From assembly GCA_937914965.1 (NCBI GenBank), contig CALGIY010000128.1:1-12779 (forward strand): a stretch of 12,779 nucleotides of DNA, read 5' to 3'. The DNA comes from an uncultured Thermoanaerobacteraceae bacterium (lineage in GTDB: Bacteria > Bacillota > DSM-12270 > Thermacetogeniales > Thermacetogeniaceae). Positions 1-9,943 of this stretch are shown piece by piece. The notes beneath the pieces were generated by a model. That model was not told the origin of the DNA and ran no database searches. It was given only the letters and a program-made list of their open reading frames with translations. The position numbers and the translations under genes are program-made. The stretch's first letter is position 1; every line of letters starts with the position of its first letter.

Positions 1-202
1 TAGGGTCGGCGGAGAACTTGCACGCTGCACTGCAAAACAATACTTGCGGGTACAGAAGTGCCGATAAACCTGAACAGGGAGCGCTCTGCCTGGATTGCCA
101 TCCCACCTTGGTCGCACACCCGGGGGGGATCGGATCGCCGATAATGTGAATCCCCCCAGAAACGTTGTCGTCATGTCTGTCGATCGCATTGCCAACGCGC
201 GT
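1..202. other. Unassigned left contig end
   Basis: I see no gene here that I can support. The stretch is visibly less GC-rich than the 241-1300 region that follows. The minus-strand frame that carries the UvrC-like fragment stays open through it to base 2, but the protein it would encode no longer resembles UvrC: the WLEMA..NA block that should follow is missing. Short plus-strand frames also exist but look like chance. It may be a separate joined piece or low-quality contig end. Confidence 0.4.
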
Positions 203-463
203 CTGCGTGACCGCGTTCACGCGCATGCCGCTTTGCTCGGTGAGTGCATCCAGCAAGGCCTCGTCCACCGGCTCGCTCAGGATCAGCGTGGAAGGCACGG
301 GCACATGCAGATAGTGCTGGGCGATGAAGGCCTCCAGCACCTGCTGGGCGACGGGGCGCTGCGGCAACAGTTCGCCGCTGCGACGATGCTCCGGTGTCGC
401 GAACCTGCGGCCACGCGGGGCGCTTCTACGGCCACCCGCCGATGCGCCATCGACCCGATTGTT
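203..463 (-). pseudogene. UvrC-like excinuclease fragment (partial)
   Basis: A minus-strand frame is open from the stop at 464-466 down to the window edge. Bases 340-203 encode a stretch containing VLEAFIAQHYL, then VPVPSTLILSEPVDEALLDA and SGMRVNAVTQ. This resembles the middle of UvrC, between the UVR domain and the RNase H-like nuclease domain, where the family has an AFxxQHY...P pattern followed by an Ile/Leu-rich strand and a 'D..LL..L.E..G' helix. The N-terminal GIY-YIG nuclease domain, the UVR motif and the C-terminal nuclease and HhH parts are not present. Residues encoded by 463-341 are Arg/Pro-rich and not recognisable, possibly a linker. Base composition matches the betaproteobacterial helicase piece beside it. 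UvrC would cut damaged DNA with UvrAB, but this fragment cannot be functional. Identification rests on pattern memory only. Confidence 0.38.
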
Positions 464-629
464 CTATGATCGTCTTCCTCTATCGCACCGGCGCGGCAGA
501 CCCGCTGCGGCGGCTGCGCCCGTCCCCTTTTTCTCGCGTTTTTCCGGCCCATTGACGGGCAGCGGCAGGCCCCTTGCTTGCCGGCTGTCCTGGCATGGCC
601 GCCGCAACGCATGACGATCTGACTCTCCA

Positions 630-2849
630 ATGTCCGCAAGCGAACCGATTGGCCACGGCATGAATCCCGCGCAGCGGGAGGCGACGCTTTACCTGGACGG
701 CCCCTGCCTGGTCCTGGCGGGCGCCGGCAGCGGCAAGACGCGCGTCATCACGCAGAAGATCGCGTATCTGCTGCGCGAATGCGGCTACATGGGCCGCAAC
801 GTGGTGGCGCTGACCTTCACCAACAAGGCCGCGCGCGAGATGGACGAGCGCGTCAAGACGCTGGTGGACCGCAAGCTGGGCAAGGGCCTGACCATCAGCA
901 CCTTCCACTCGCTGGGCGTGAAGCTGCTGCGCGAAGAGGCGCGCAATGCCGGCTTGAAGCCGACCTTCTCGATCCTCGACGCCGATGACGCCATGGCCAT
1001 CATCCAGGAGCTGCTGAACACCACCGACAAGGCCCGCCTGCGCCACGTGCAGGGCATCATCTCGCTGTGGAAGAACGCGCTGATGGAACCCGACGACGCC
1101 GCGCGCGAGGCCATCACGCCGGGCGACGTCGAGGCCGCCAACGTCTACCGCAGCTACGCCGCCACGCTGGCCGCCTACCAGGCGGTGGACTTCGACGACC
1201 TGATCCGCATTCCGGCGCTGCTGCTGGCCAACAACGAAGAGGTGCGCACCCGCTGGCAGAACCGCGTGCGCTACCTGCTGGTCGATGAGTACCAGGACAC
1301 CAATCATGTCCAGTATACGTTGGTGCGCCAGCTTGCAGGTGGACACAGGAATATCTGTGTTGTGGGGGATGATGACCAGTCTATCTACGGCTGGCGGGGC
1401 GCAGATATCAGGAACATTCTGGAGTTTGAAAAGGATTACCCGGGTGTGCAGGTCATTAAGTTGGAGCAGAACTACAGATCCACCCAGTGCATCCTGGCTG
1501 TAGCCAATGCCTTGATCACTTATAACAAGGGAAGGAAGTCCAAAGCTCTATGGACTTCCAATGGGGTTGGGGACCCAGTTTCTTGCTACCGGGCCTTTGA
1601 TGAAAAGGATGAGGCGAAGTTCGTGGTGGCTACAATCCGGGATCTGGTCACCCGGGATGAGGCAGCTTACCGGGATTGCGCTGTTTTTTATAGAACACAT
1701 GCCCAGTCCCGTTCTATTGAGGAGGAATGTATCCGCTCAGGGTTACCCTACCGCATTTACGGGGGGCTCAGGTTTTATGAGCGTAAAGAAATAAAAGATA
1801 TATTAGCTTACCTGCGGTTGGTGGCTAATCCGGCAGATGAGGTTTCTTTGAGGAGAGTCGTCAATGTGCCTAGAAGAGGAATCGGGGATACCACCATTGG
1901 CCGGGCGGAAGAAACGGCTCTTCGGGAAGGCAGAAGTTTCGTTGATGTTTTGTCACATCCAGATGGAATACCGGAACTAGGGGCACGAGCGGTACGAACG
2001 CTTCAGAATTTTTTCAAGATGCTGGATGGCTGGCGGAAACTGGATGGTGAAATTTCAGTTGCAGATCTGATGGAAAGAATCCTGGATGAGACTGGTTATC
2101 GCTCTGCCCTTGAGACTGAAAAAAACGCAGAGGCCGAGACACGCATAGAGAACCTCAAGGAGTTCCTGGGTGTGGCACAGCAGTATGATTTCGGGGGCGC
2201 TGACCGGTCCCTGGACGACTTCTTAGAAGAACTTGCCCTGGTGGCTGAAATAGACAACTATCAACCGGGGGAAGATGCTGTTGTTTTGATGACCATTCAC
2301 AGCGCTAAGGGGATGGAGTTCCCGGTTGTTTTCATGACCGGACTGGAGGAAGGTCTTTTCCCCCATGTCCATGCCCTAGGCGAAGAAACAGAACTGGAGG
2401 AAGAACGCCGGCTCTGTTATGTAGGAATTACAAGAGCACAGAAGATGCTCTATCTTTCCTGGGCCATTCGCCGTTTTATTTATGGAAACAGCGAATATAA
2501 GGAACCTTCACGGTTCCTTCAGGAGATCCCCCAGGAGTACCTTTGCCCTGTGGTGCCTGGCGGATCCGCTGGTGCAGTGGACCAGCAGGGGGATGCAGGC
2601 AGCGAATCACAGGCTAAAGAAGGTGCATTAGCAGAGAGTGCTGCTGGTACTAAAGAGGCGGCGGCAGTGTCAACCGTAGGCCAGTATGCTTTCCAAGTGG
2701 GCGACAAGGTGGAGCATAAAAAGTTTGGGCGAGGGGTGGTCATGGAAACCAAGACCGGCCCCGGAGGAGATTTAGAAGTTTATGTCTCTTTCGAAACCGC
2801 GGGCTTCAAGCACCTGATGGCCAAGTACGCACCTTTGAAGAAAGTCTAG
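630..2849 (+). CDS. UvrD/Rep/PcrA-family DNA helicase, apparent Rep-PcrA chimera
   Basis: SF1A 3'-5' DNA helicase of 739 residues, the usual PcrA length. All core motifs are present: Walker A GAGSGKT (31-37), motif II DEYQ (219-222), motif III GDDDQS (246-251), the LEQNYRS motif, the TIHSAKGMEF motif, and motif VI GITRAQ (599-604). A linker rich in Ala, Gly, Ser and Glu leads to a C-terminal Tudor-like domain (about 685-739, VGDKVEHKKFGRGVV), which in PcrA contacts RNA polymerase. PcrA works in repair, replication-fork and transcription-conflict processing. The oddity is that residues 1 to ~225 match betaproteobacterial Rep (LLRECGYMGRNVVALTFTNK, ITPGDVEAANVYRSYAATLA) with extreme third-position GC, while the rest is Firmicute PcrA. 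For example, 20 of 20 codons at 840-899 end in G or C, against 11 of 21 at 1320-1382. An in-frame ATG at 660 is an alternative start. The native PcrA start is absent from this window. The frame is real as sequence, but the gene is probably an artefact. Confidence 0.85.
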   Translation: MSASEPIGHGMNPAQREATLYLDGPCLVLAGAGSGKTRVITQKIAYLLRECGYMGRNVVALTFTNKAAREMDERVKTLVDRKLGKGLTISTFHSLGVKLLREEARNAGLKPTFSILDADDAMAIIQELLNTTDKARLRHVQGIISLWKNALMEPDDAAREAITPGDVEAANVYRSYAATLAAYQAVDFDDLIRIPALLLANNEEVRTRWQNRVRYLLVDEYQDTNHVQYTLVRQLAGGHRNICVVGDDDQSIYGWRGADIRNILEFEKDYPGVQVIKLEQNYRSTQCILAVANALITYNKGRKSKALWTSNGVGDPVSCYRAFDEKDEAKFVVATIRDLVTRDEAAYRDCAVFYRTHAQSRSIEEECIRSGLPYRIYGGLRFYERKEIKDILAYLRLVANPADEVSLRRVVNVPRRGIGDTTIGRAEETALREGRSFVDVLSHPDGIPELGARAVRTLQNFFKMLDGWRKLDGEISVADLMERILDETGYRSALETEKNAEAETRIENLKEFLGVAQQYDFGGADRSLDDFLEELALVAEIDNYQPGEDAVVLMTIHSAKGMEFPVVFMTGLEEGLFPHVHALGEETELEEERRLCYVGITRAQKMLYLSWAIRRFIYGNSEYKEPSRFLQEIPQEYLCPVVPGGSAGAVDQQGDAGSESQAKEGALAESAAGTKEAAAVSTVGQYAFQVGDKVEHKKFGRGVVMETKTGPGGDLEVYVSFETAGFKHLMAKYAPLKKV
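1281..1304. other. Junction between two genomes inside the helicase frame
   Basis: These 24 bases encode VDEYQDTN, one of the most conserved blocks in Rep/PcrA helicases. Upstream codons are uniformly GC-ending and the protein is Rep-like. Directly downstream the wording becomes HVQYTLVRQLAGGHRNICVVGDDDQ with mixed codon endings and AGG arginine, as in the rest of the window. The switch must fall in or beside this block, where two unrelated genomes could share an identical stretch long enough to mislead an assembler or prime a template switch. The reading frame is kept because the join is at a homologous position. Confidence 0.85.
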
Positions 2850-2898
2850 CCCATATAAAAGAATACCCTGTGTCTGTAATCAAAAAAGAGGTGAAAGT

Positions 2899-4230
2899 TT
2901 GGAAAGGACAATCTGGGTGCTAGGGCACCGTAATCCTGATACAGATTCGATTTGCTCTGCTATTGCTTATGCTTCATTAAAGAAGGAGTTGGGGGGAAAT
3001 GCCGCTCCTGGGTGCCTAGGGGTACTTAACCGGGAAACCGCTTATGTGCTGGACTATTTTGGTGTTGAATCGCCACCTCTGGTTGCTGATGTGCGTCCCC
3101 AGGTTACCGATATGCTGCGGAGGGAGATCGCCTGCTGTGGTCCCGAGACCACACTGCAAGAAGCGGGGCGGCTGATGCGGGAAAAAGGGATCAAAACCCT
3201 CCCCGTTGTGGATGGTGAGGAGCACCTAGTTGGGCTGCTGACTACGGGAGATTTGGCACACTACCTGCTGGTGGAACTTGGGTTGGAGATGGTTACCGGG
3301 GGGTCCCGTGCCCGTGAGATTTTAGATACCCTCGTTTCTGTACTAATGAAAACAGAAGGTATTGTTACTTTTCAAGATGATGACCTGGTTGAACAGGTGA
3401 AAAAAGTGATGCTGGAGACCAGGTACCGCAATTATCCGGTCGTAGATGAACATAATCGCCTGCTGGGGATGGTGGCCCGTTACGATCTGCTCGCCTTAAA
3501 AAGGAGGCCAGTGATCCTTGTTGACCACAATGAACGGTCCCAATCGGTGCCGGGCATTGAGCAGGCAGAGATCTTAGAAATCATTGACCATCACCGTCTG
3601 GGGGATGTGCAGACGGGAGAACCCCTGTTCTTCCGCTGTGAACCTGTAGGCAGTACCTGCACCATCATCGGATCCATATATAGGCAGCAGGGGGTGGAGC
3701 CCTCTCCTGTGACGGCAGGTTTGCTCTGTGCCGGGATCCTCTCAGATACCGTGCTTTTTAAGTCACCTACCAGTACTACCAAAGACCACCAGATGGCTGT
3801 TATGCTTAGGGAAAAGGCGGGTCTTGAACTGGAGTCTTTTGGCCGGGCGATGTTTCGGGCAGGATCCGCACTGGCCGACCGGCCAGCACGAGAAATACTC
3901 CAGGATGATTTCAAGGAATTCCAGTTAGGGGATTTGAAGATTGGAGTGGGGCAGGTAGAGGCCCTCGGTATCGATGGCCTCGAGAGTGTCAAGCGGGCAC
4001 TGCTGTGTGAAATGAATGATCTGGTGCAGGAACAAGGATATGACCTGGTTTTGATGATGCTGACCGACATCATCCAGGAGGGTACAGAGGTTCTTGTTGC
4101 AGGAGAAGATAAGTTTGTGGGCGAGGCCTTCGGTAGAACAGTAAAGGGCGGCCATCTCTTTCTACCGGGGGTTATGTCACGTAAAAAGCAGATTATTCCC
4201 CAGTTGGCACGCCTGGCATCTTTCAGGTAG
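2899..4230 (+). CDS. CBS-domain Mn-dependent inorganic pyrophosphatase (family II, DHH)
   Basis: Cytosolic hydrolysis of pyrophosphate to two phosphates, pulling forward nucleic acid and aminoacyl-tRNA synthesis. The start is TTG, chosen because AGAGGTG lies a few bases upstream and the protein then begins at once with the DHH fold (MERTIWVLGHRNPDTDS). Visible motifs: GHRNPDTDS (9-17), a VDHNE strand (D209, H210), the DHH metal-binding triad D230-H231-H232, and the C-terminal substrate-binding SRKKQ (427-431) in the DHHA2 domain. Two CBS domains interrupt the DHH domain at about 77-130 and 148-200. At 443 residues there is no room for the DRTGG domain found in longer relatives, so this is the short CBS-PPase type like that of Moorella. 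Family knowledge says the CBS pair binds adenine nucleotides, with AMP/ADP inhibiting. It lies 49 bases after the helicase gene and before ligA. Confidence 0.93.
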   Translation: MERTIWVLGHRNPDTDSICSAIAYASLKKELGGNAAPGCLGVLNRETAYVLDYFGVESPPLVADVRPQVTDMLRREIACCGPETTLQEAGRLMREKGIKTLPVVDGEEHLVGLLTTGDLAHYLLVELGLEMVTGGSRAREILDTLVSVLMKTEGIVTFQDDDLVEQVKKVMLETRYRNYPVVDEHNRLLGMVARYDLLALKRRPVILVDHNERSQSVPGIEQAEILEIIDHHRLGDVQTGEPLFFRCEPVGSTCTIIGSIYRQQGVEPSPVTAGLLCAGILSDTVLFKSPTSTTKDHQMAVMLREKAGLELESFGRAMFRAGSALADRPAREILQDDFKEFQLGDLKIGVGQVEALGIDGLESVKRALLCEMNDLVQEQGYDLVLMMLTDIIQEGTEVLVAGEDKFVGEAFGRTVKGGHLFLPGVMSRKKQIIPQLARLASFR

Positions 4231-4276
4231 GCACATGGGGATGTTCTAATTCCGTAAAGCAATAAAGCAAGCCTGA

Positions 4277-6328
<2,052 letters not shown>

Positions 6329-6333
6329 AGTTA

Positions 6334-6363
6334 TTGCGTGCAGCCCAGCGCTTCTGTTATAAT
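6334..6363 (+). promoter_or_regulatory. Candidate sigma-A promoter for the gatCAB operon
   Basis: A perfect TATAAT lies at 6358-6363. Eighteen bases upstream is TTGCGT (6334-6339), a weak -35 matching the consensus at three of six positions. Transcription would start near 6370, about 85 bases before gatC, so a short leader would be made. It sits directly after the ligA stop codon and separates the replication genes from the gat genes. Confidence 0.6.
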
Positions 6364-6371
6364 TTAGGGGA

Positions 6372-6402
6372 CAGGTTTAAAGTACCTGGATAGTGTTTTT
6401 TT
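6372..6402 (+). other. Leader hairpin followed by T7 run before gatC
   Basis: CAGGT (6372-6376) and ACCTG (6384-6388) form a 5-bp stem with a 7-base loop. A run of seven T follows at 6396-6402, seven bases after the stem. The stem would be at the very 5' end of the gatC transcript. It could protect the 5' end, or be a weak attenuator; the stem is too short and too far from the T-run to call a terminator. Confidence 0.3.
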
Positions 6403-6454
6403 GTTGCCAATCTTATATTTTACCGACAAGGGAAGATACGGAGGTGCTTACCCA

Positions 6455-6739
6455 ATGAAATTAACCCGGGAAGAAATAGAACAGGTAGCTGAACTGGCGC
6501 ACATTGCTCTGGGTGAGGATGAAATCATTGAACTGCATAATCAGTTCAACGATTTTATTCAGTTTGTGGAAACCATCAACGACATCAACACAGATGATGT
6601 GGAGCCTACTTACTATCTTTTGCCGCTCAAAAATGTCTGGCGTCCTGATCAGCATCACCAACCCTTGGCACCGGATGAAGTTTTCCATAATACACACGAA
6701 CATGACGGTGGTTTCTTTAAGGTTCCCCGTATTTTATAG
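6455..6739 (+). CDS. Asp/Glu-tRNA(Asn/Gln) amidotransferase subunit C
   Basis: Small subunit of GatCAB, which converts Glu-tRNA(Gln) and/or Asp-tRNA(Asn) to the amide forms; GatC wraps around and stabilises GatA. The start is ATG 6455, eight bases after GGAGGTG at 6440-6446. An upstream TTG in the same frame would place the ribosome site inside the coding region and is rejected. The protein is 94 residues, the normal size, with the family pattern: MKLTREEIEQVAELAHIAL at the N-terminus, an amphipathic helix (LHNQFNDFIQFVETINDIN), DDVEPTYY, a WRPDQ turn and the C-terminal GGFFKVPRIL. It is the first gene of gatCAB; gatA follows after an unusually long 124-base gap. Confidence 0.95.
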   Translation: MKLTREEIEQVAELAHIALGEDEIIELHNQFNDFIQFVETINDINTDDVEPTYYLLPLKNVWRPDQHHQPLAPDEVFHNTHEHDGGFFKVPRIL

Positions 6740-6789
6740 ATCATTACCAGCCTTGATTTATAAAACCAGAAATGCCAGCGGTAGTGATC
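6739..6789 (+). repeat. Inverted repeat in the gatC-gatA gap
   Basis: GATCATTACC (6739-6748) faces GGTAGTGATC (6780-6789). Nine of ten positions are complementary in DNA and the tenth is a G-U pair in RNA, enclosing a 31-base loop. The left arm begins on the last base of the gatC stop codon. As RNA this would fold into a long-loop hairpin between the two cistrons. It could be a stability or attenuation element or a protein site. Confidence 0.5.
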
Positions 6790-6806
6790 AACTGGATTTG
6801 ATGCAG

Positions 6807-6830
6807 CGGGGATTTCCTCGTGAATTTTTT
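6807..6830 (+). terminator. Weak intrinsic-terminator-like hairpin upstream of gatA
   Basis: CGGGG (6807-6811) can pair with CCTCG (6816-6820) through an ATTT loop, with one G-U pair, and six T follow at 6825-6830. This is the form of a rho-independent terminator, but a weak one with only a 5-bp stem. Because it lies inside the gat operon it could act as a partial terminator or attenuator that lowers gatAB relative to gatC. No function is shown. Confidence 0.33.
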
Positions 6831-6844
6831 ATTTTATAAAATAA
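6829..6844. repeat. Perfect 16-base AT palindrome before gatA ribosome site
   Basis: TTATTTTATAAAATAA at 6829-6844 equals its own reverse complement. It overlaps the end of the T-run of the preceding hairpin and ends five bases before the gatA ribosome site (AAGGAG, about 6850-6855). It could be an operator-like site for a dimeric protein, or a chance product of AT-rich sequence. Confidence 0.4.
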
Positions 6845-6863
6845 GAATAAAGGAGTTTAATCC

Positions 6864-8354
6864 ATGGATATCTTTGACCTTACGGCTCATCAATTGGCAG
6901 ATATGCTGAAAAAAAGAGAAACCACAGCCATTGAGATTACTCGCTCTGTTCTTGAGCGGATTCAAAAAGTGGATCATGATATTCGTGCCTATGTGACCCT
7001 GACCGCGGAGCAGGCCATAGAGAGTGCCAAGGAAGTAGATGATAACTGTAAGGAAAAAATCTCTCCCTTAGCGGGAATTCCTGCAGGGCTGAAGGACAAT
7101 ATCTGTACTAAGGAAGTTCGTACCACCTGCTGCTCCCGCATGCTGGAGAACTTTGTCCCCCCTTACAGTGCTACAGTTGTGGAAAGATTAAATCAAGTGG
7201 GGGCTGTGATCACAGGTAAGCTGAACATGGATGAATTCGCCATGGGCTCCTCAACTGAGTATTCTGCTTTCTTTCCTACACACAACCCTTGGGACTTAGA
7301 CCGGGTTCCAGGAGGTTCCAGCGGTGGGCCTGCGGCTGCAGTGGCAGCAGGTGAGGCCATTTATGCCATCGGTTCCGATACAGGGGGATCCATCAGGCAG
7401 CCAGCAGCTTTTTGTGGGATTGTGGGGTTAAAGCCCACATATGGGCTTGTTTCCCGTTATGGTGTGGTGCCTTTTGCCTCATCCCTGGACCAGGTTGGTT
7501 CCCTGACCAAGGATGTCCGGGACTGTTCTATGGTCATGAACGTCATCGCCGGCCAGGATTCCAAGGATTCTACCTCTGCTCCGGTTGACATTCCTGACTA
7601 TACCTCATTTTTGACCGGTGAGATCAAGGGGAAGAAGATAGGGGTACCCAGGGAACTGCTGGACGGACTGGACCCTAAAATGGCAGATACATTTAAAAAG
7701 GCATTAAAAAAGCTTGAGGAACTCGGAGCGATAGTAGACGAATGTTCGTTTCCTCATGCAGAAGCTGCTGTTCCGGCTTATCACATCATTGCTCCGGCTG
7801 AGGCCAGCTCCAACCTGGCGCGTTTTGATGGGGTCCGTTACGGTCACCGGGCTGTACCGGAACAGGGAAAAGACTATGACCTCGTCGAGATGTATATGAA
7901 AAGCCGTGGTGAGGGATTCGGCCCGGAGGTGAAGAGGCGCGTCCTCTTGGGGACCCATTTTTTGAGCACCGGGAATTATGAACTGTATTACCTGAAAGCA
8001 CTCAAGGTAAGAACATTGATCATTGAGGATTACCAACGGCTCTTCCGGGAGTACGATGTGCTGGTCACTCTCACAACACCGGATCTACCCTTCAAACTAG
8101 GGAGAAAGATTGATGATCCCCTTGCTCTTTACCATTCTGACAGCTATACAATCCCTGTCAACATAGCGGGTCTACCGGCAATCTCACTGCCCTGCGGTTT
8201 TGTTGACGGACTGCCAGTAGGGATGCAGGTCATTGCTCCTGCCTTTGCCGAAGGGGACCTCCTGCAGGTTGCGTATGCTTTTGAACAAAACACACCATAT
8301 CACAAACAACGTCCTCCACTTAAGAAGGAGACCGCGAAGGGAAGTGAGTCCTAA
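6864..8354 (+). CDS. Asp/Glu-tRNA(Asn/Gln) amidotransferase subunit A
   Basis: Amidase-signature subunit of GatCAB; it hydrolyses glutamine and passes ammonia to GatB through an internal tunnel. The protein has 496 residues, full length. ATG 6864 follows AAGGAG by about eight bases. The Ser-cisSer-Lys triad is visible as K77 in [11 protein letters not shown]152 in VPGGSSGG and S176 in [11 protein letters not shown]. The conserved [20 protein letters not shown] block follows. One change from the common signature is Pro at 156 (GGSSGGP rather than GGSSGGS); it is not a catalytic position. The stop codon overlaps the gatB start by one base (TAATG), indicating translational coupling. Presence of the complex suggests the organism makes Gln-tRNA and/or Asn-tRNA indirectly. 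Confidence 0.97.
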   Translation: MDIFDLTAHQLADMLKKRETTAIEITRSVLERIQKVDHDIRAYVTLTAEQAIESAKEVDDNCKEKISPLAGIPAGLKDNICTKEVRTTCCSRMLENFVPPYSATVVERLNQVGAVITGKLNMDEFAMGSSTEYSAFFPTHNPWDLDRVPGGSSGGPAAAVAAGEAIYAIGSDTGGSIRQPAAFCGIVGLKPTYGLVSRYGVVPFASSLDQVGSLTKDVRDCSMVMNVIAGQDSKDSTSAPVDIPDYTSFLTGEIKGKKIGVPRELLDGLDPKMADTFKKALKKLEELGAIVDECSFPHAEAAVPAYHIIAPAEASSNLARFDGVRYGHRAVPEQGKDYDLVEMYMKSRGEGFGPEVKRRVLLGTHFLSTGNYELYYLKALKVRTLIIEDYQRLFREYDVLVTLTTPDLPFKLGRKIDDPLALYHSDSYTIPVNIAGLPAISLPCGFVDGLPVGMQVIAPAFAEGDLLQVAYAFEQNTPYHKQRPPLKKETAKGSES

Positions 8355-9784
8355 TGGTTGAATACGAAGCTGTCATCGGGTTGGAGGTCCATGTAGAACT
8401 GCGCACCAAAACAAAGGCCTTCTGTTCTTGTCCTAATGAGTTCGGTAGTGAACCGAACAGTAATGTCTGCCCGATCTGTTTAGCTATGCCCGGGACGCTG
8501 CCAGTATTAAATAAATCACTGCTGGAGTACGGGATCAGGACAGGACTTGCCCTGAACTGCGAGATCGCTCATTTCTGCAAGTTCGACCGGAAGAACTACT
8601 TTTACCCGGATCTCCCCAAAGCTTACCAGCTATCCCAGTCCGATTTTCCCCTGTGTCTTCATGGTTACCTGGACGTGGAAACAGACCTAGAGACACGGAG
8701 GATAAGGATTAACCGGGTGCATATGGAGGAGGACGCCGGAAAGCTGGTTCACGGGGAAGGAAATGCTGATTACTCTCTGGTTGACTTGAACCGCGGAGGT
8801 GTACCCCTTCTGGAGATCGTTACAGAACCAGATATCAGAACACCGGAAGAAGCGCGGCTTTACCTGGAAAACCTAAAGGCTATCATCCAGTATCTGGGTG
8901 TTTCTGACTGCAAGATGGAGGAGGGGTCTTTGCGCTGTGATGCTAACATCTCTCTCCGACCGGTAGGTACGGATATCCTCAATACCAAAGTCGAGATCAA
9001 GAATATGAACTCTTTTCGGGCGGTGCAGCGTGCTCTAGAAGGGGAGATCGAGAGACAGCACGGTCTTTACGAGACTGGAGAAAGTATAATTCAGCAAACC
9101 CGGGGATGGGATGATGTTACCGGGACAACCTCTTTGATGCGTACTAAAGAAGAAGCAGCCGATTACAGGTATTTCCCGGATCCCGACCTTGTACCGATCC
9201 ATTTAACATCAGAATTAGTGGAGAGTATCCGGAAAGGCTTACCTGAATTGCCGGCTGCTCGCAAGGAGCGCTTCATGGATGATTTTGGGCTCCCTGCTTA
9301 TGATGCAGGTGTGCTCACCAGTTCCCGGGAGTTGGCCGATTATTTTGAAAAGTGTGTCAGCGACTACCACGACCCGAAAAAGGTGAGCAACTGGGTGATG
9401 GTAGAGTTTCTAAGGCTGCTCAATACTCACAATATGGAGGTGCGGGATGCCAAATTAACCCCATCTCACCTTGTGGAGATGCTGCAGCTTATGGACCAGG
9501 GAACCATCAGTGGGAAGATTGCCAAAACAGTCTTTGAAGAGATGTTTGCTACCGGGAAAAAGGCGGGCATTGTCGTTGAGGAAAAGGGACTACTTCAGAT
9601 CAGCGATGAGAGCAAGCTTGCTGAAATGGTTGAGGCTGTTCTCTCAGCTCATCCGGAGGTGGTCGAAGATTACCGTAAAGGGAAGGGAAAAGCCCTGGGA
9701 TTCCTGGTGGGACAAGTAATGAAGCAGACCAGGGGGAAAGCCAACCCTCAAATGGTCAACAAGTTGCTTCTAGAGAGGATATAG
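8354..9784 (+). CDS. Asp/Glu-tRNA(Asn/Gln) amidotransferase subunit B
   Basis: Kinase/transamidase subunit of GatCAB: it phosphorylates the mischarged Glu or Asp on tRNA with ATP and replaces the phosphate with ammonia from GatA. The 476 residues cover the full family length. It begins [17 protein letters not shown], followed by four cysteines (C24, C26, C39, C42) that fit the zinc site of bacterial GatB. Then come [46 protein letters not shown], the [17 protein letters not shown] block, and the C-terminal helical tRNA-binding YqeY-like tail ending in [16 protein letters not shown]. The start ATG overlaps the gatA stop, with a purine-rich AAGGGAAGTGAG upstream. It is the last gene of its operon; no strong terminator is seen after it. 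Confidence 0.97.
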   Translation: MVEYEAVIGLEVHVELRTKTKAFCSCPNEFGSEPNSNVCPICLAMPGTLPVLNKSLLEYGIRTGLALNCEIAHFCKFDRKNYFYPDLPKAYQLSQSDFPLCLHGYLDVETDLETRRIRINRVHMEEDAGKLVHGEGNADYSLVDLNRGGVPLLEIVTEPDIRTPEEARLYLENLKAIIQYLGVSDCKMEEGSLRCDANISLRPVGTDILNTKVEIKNMNSFRAVQRALEGEIERQHGLYETGESIIQQTRGWDDVTGTTSLMRTKEEAADYRYFPDPDLVPIHLTSELVESIRKGLPELPAARKERFMDDFGLPAYDAGVLTSSRELADYFEKCVSDYHDPKKVSNWVMVEFLRLLNTHNMEVRDAKLTPSHLVEMLQLMDQGTISGKIAKTVFEEMFATGKKAGIVVEEKGLLQISDESKLAEMVEAVLSAHPEVVEDYRKGKGKALGFLVGQVMKQTRGKANPQMVNKLLLERI

Positions 9785-9861
9785 GTATAACCCCTGACAA
9801 TATGGTTTAATAGCTGCTTTTTTCGATAGACTTCTGCAATGACATCAAAGATTATTTCGGG

Positions 9862-9878
9862 TAGAATAGATAGAATAG
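9862..9878. repeat. Short tandem repeat TAGAATAG(A)
   Basis: TAGAATAG occurs at 9862-9869 and again at 9871-9878, with a single A between, in an AT-rich non-coding stretch. It is two copies only and may be chance. Confidence 0.3.
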
Positions 9879-9915
9879 TATGTACTGAACAGCAACCACA
9901 GCAAATGAAGATTAT

Positions 9916-9932
9916 ATGCAGTATACCTGCAT
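9916..9932. repeat. Small perfect hairpin ATGCAG/CTGCAT
   Basis: ATGCAG (9916-9921) and CTGCAT (9927-9932) are perfect inverted copies around a 5-base TATAC loop. A second weak pair, CATGA (9934-9938) and TCATG (9949-9953), follows at once. No T-run follows, so neither is a terminator. These may be part of a folded leader or an operator. Confidence 0.35.
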
Positions 9933-9943
9933 TCATGAGCATC

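Noticed and set aside
95..469. Plus-strand frame of 124 codons at the left end
   Set aside because: No recognisable domain; the minus strand of the same bases gives a better UvrC-like pattern over 203-340.
480..1346. Long minus-strand open frame (288 codons) opposite the start of the helicase
   Set aside because: It mirrors a GC-rich coding region where antisense frames stay open by composition; the protein is repetitive in Gln, Ala, Val and Arg with no family pattern, and the plus strand has clear helicase motifs.
6504..6839. Plus-strand frame of 111 codons across gatC and the gap
   Set aside because: It is an out-of-frame shadow of gatC; no ribosome site and no family match.
9748..9942. 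Minus-strand hydrophobic frame of 64 codons overlapping the end of gatB
   Set aside because: The peptide is hydrophobic and has an AGG near a start, but it runs into gatB antisense, lacks a promoter and shows no family resemblance; chance is likelier than a small membrane protein.
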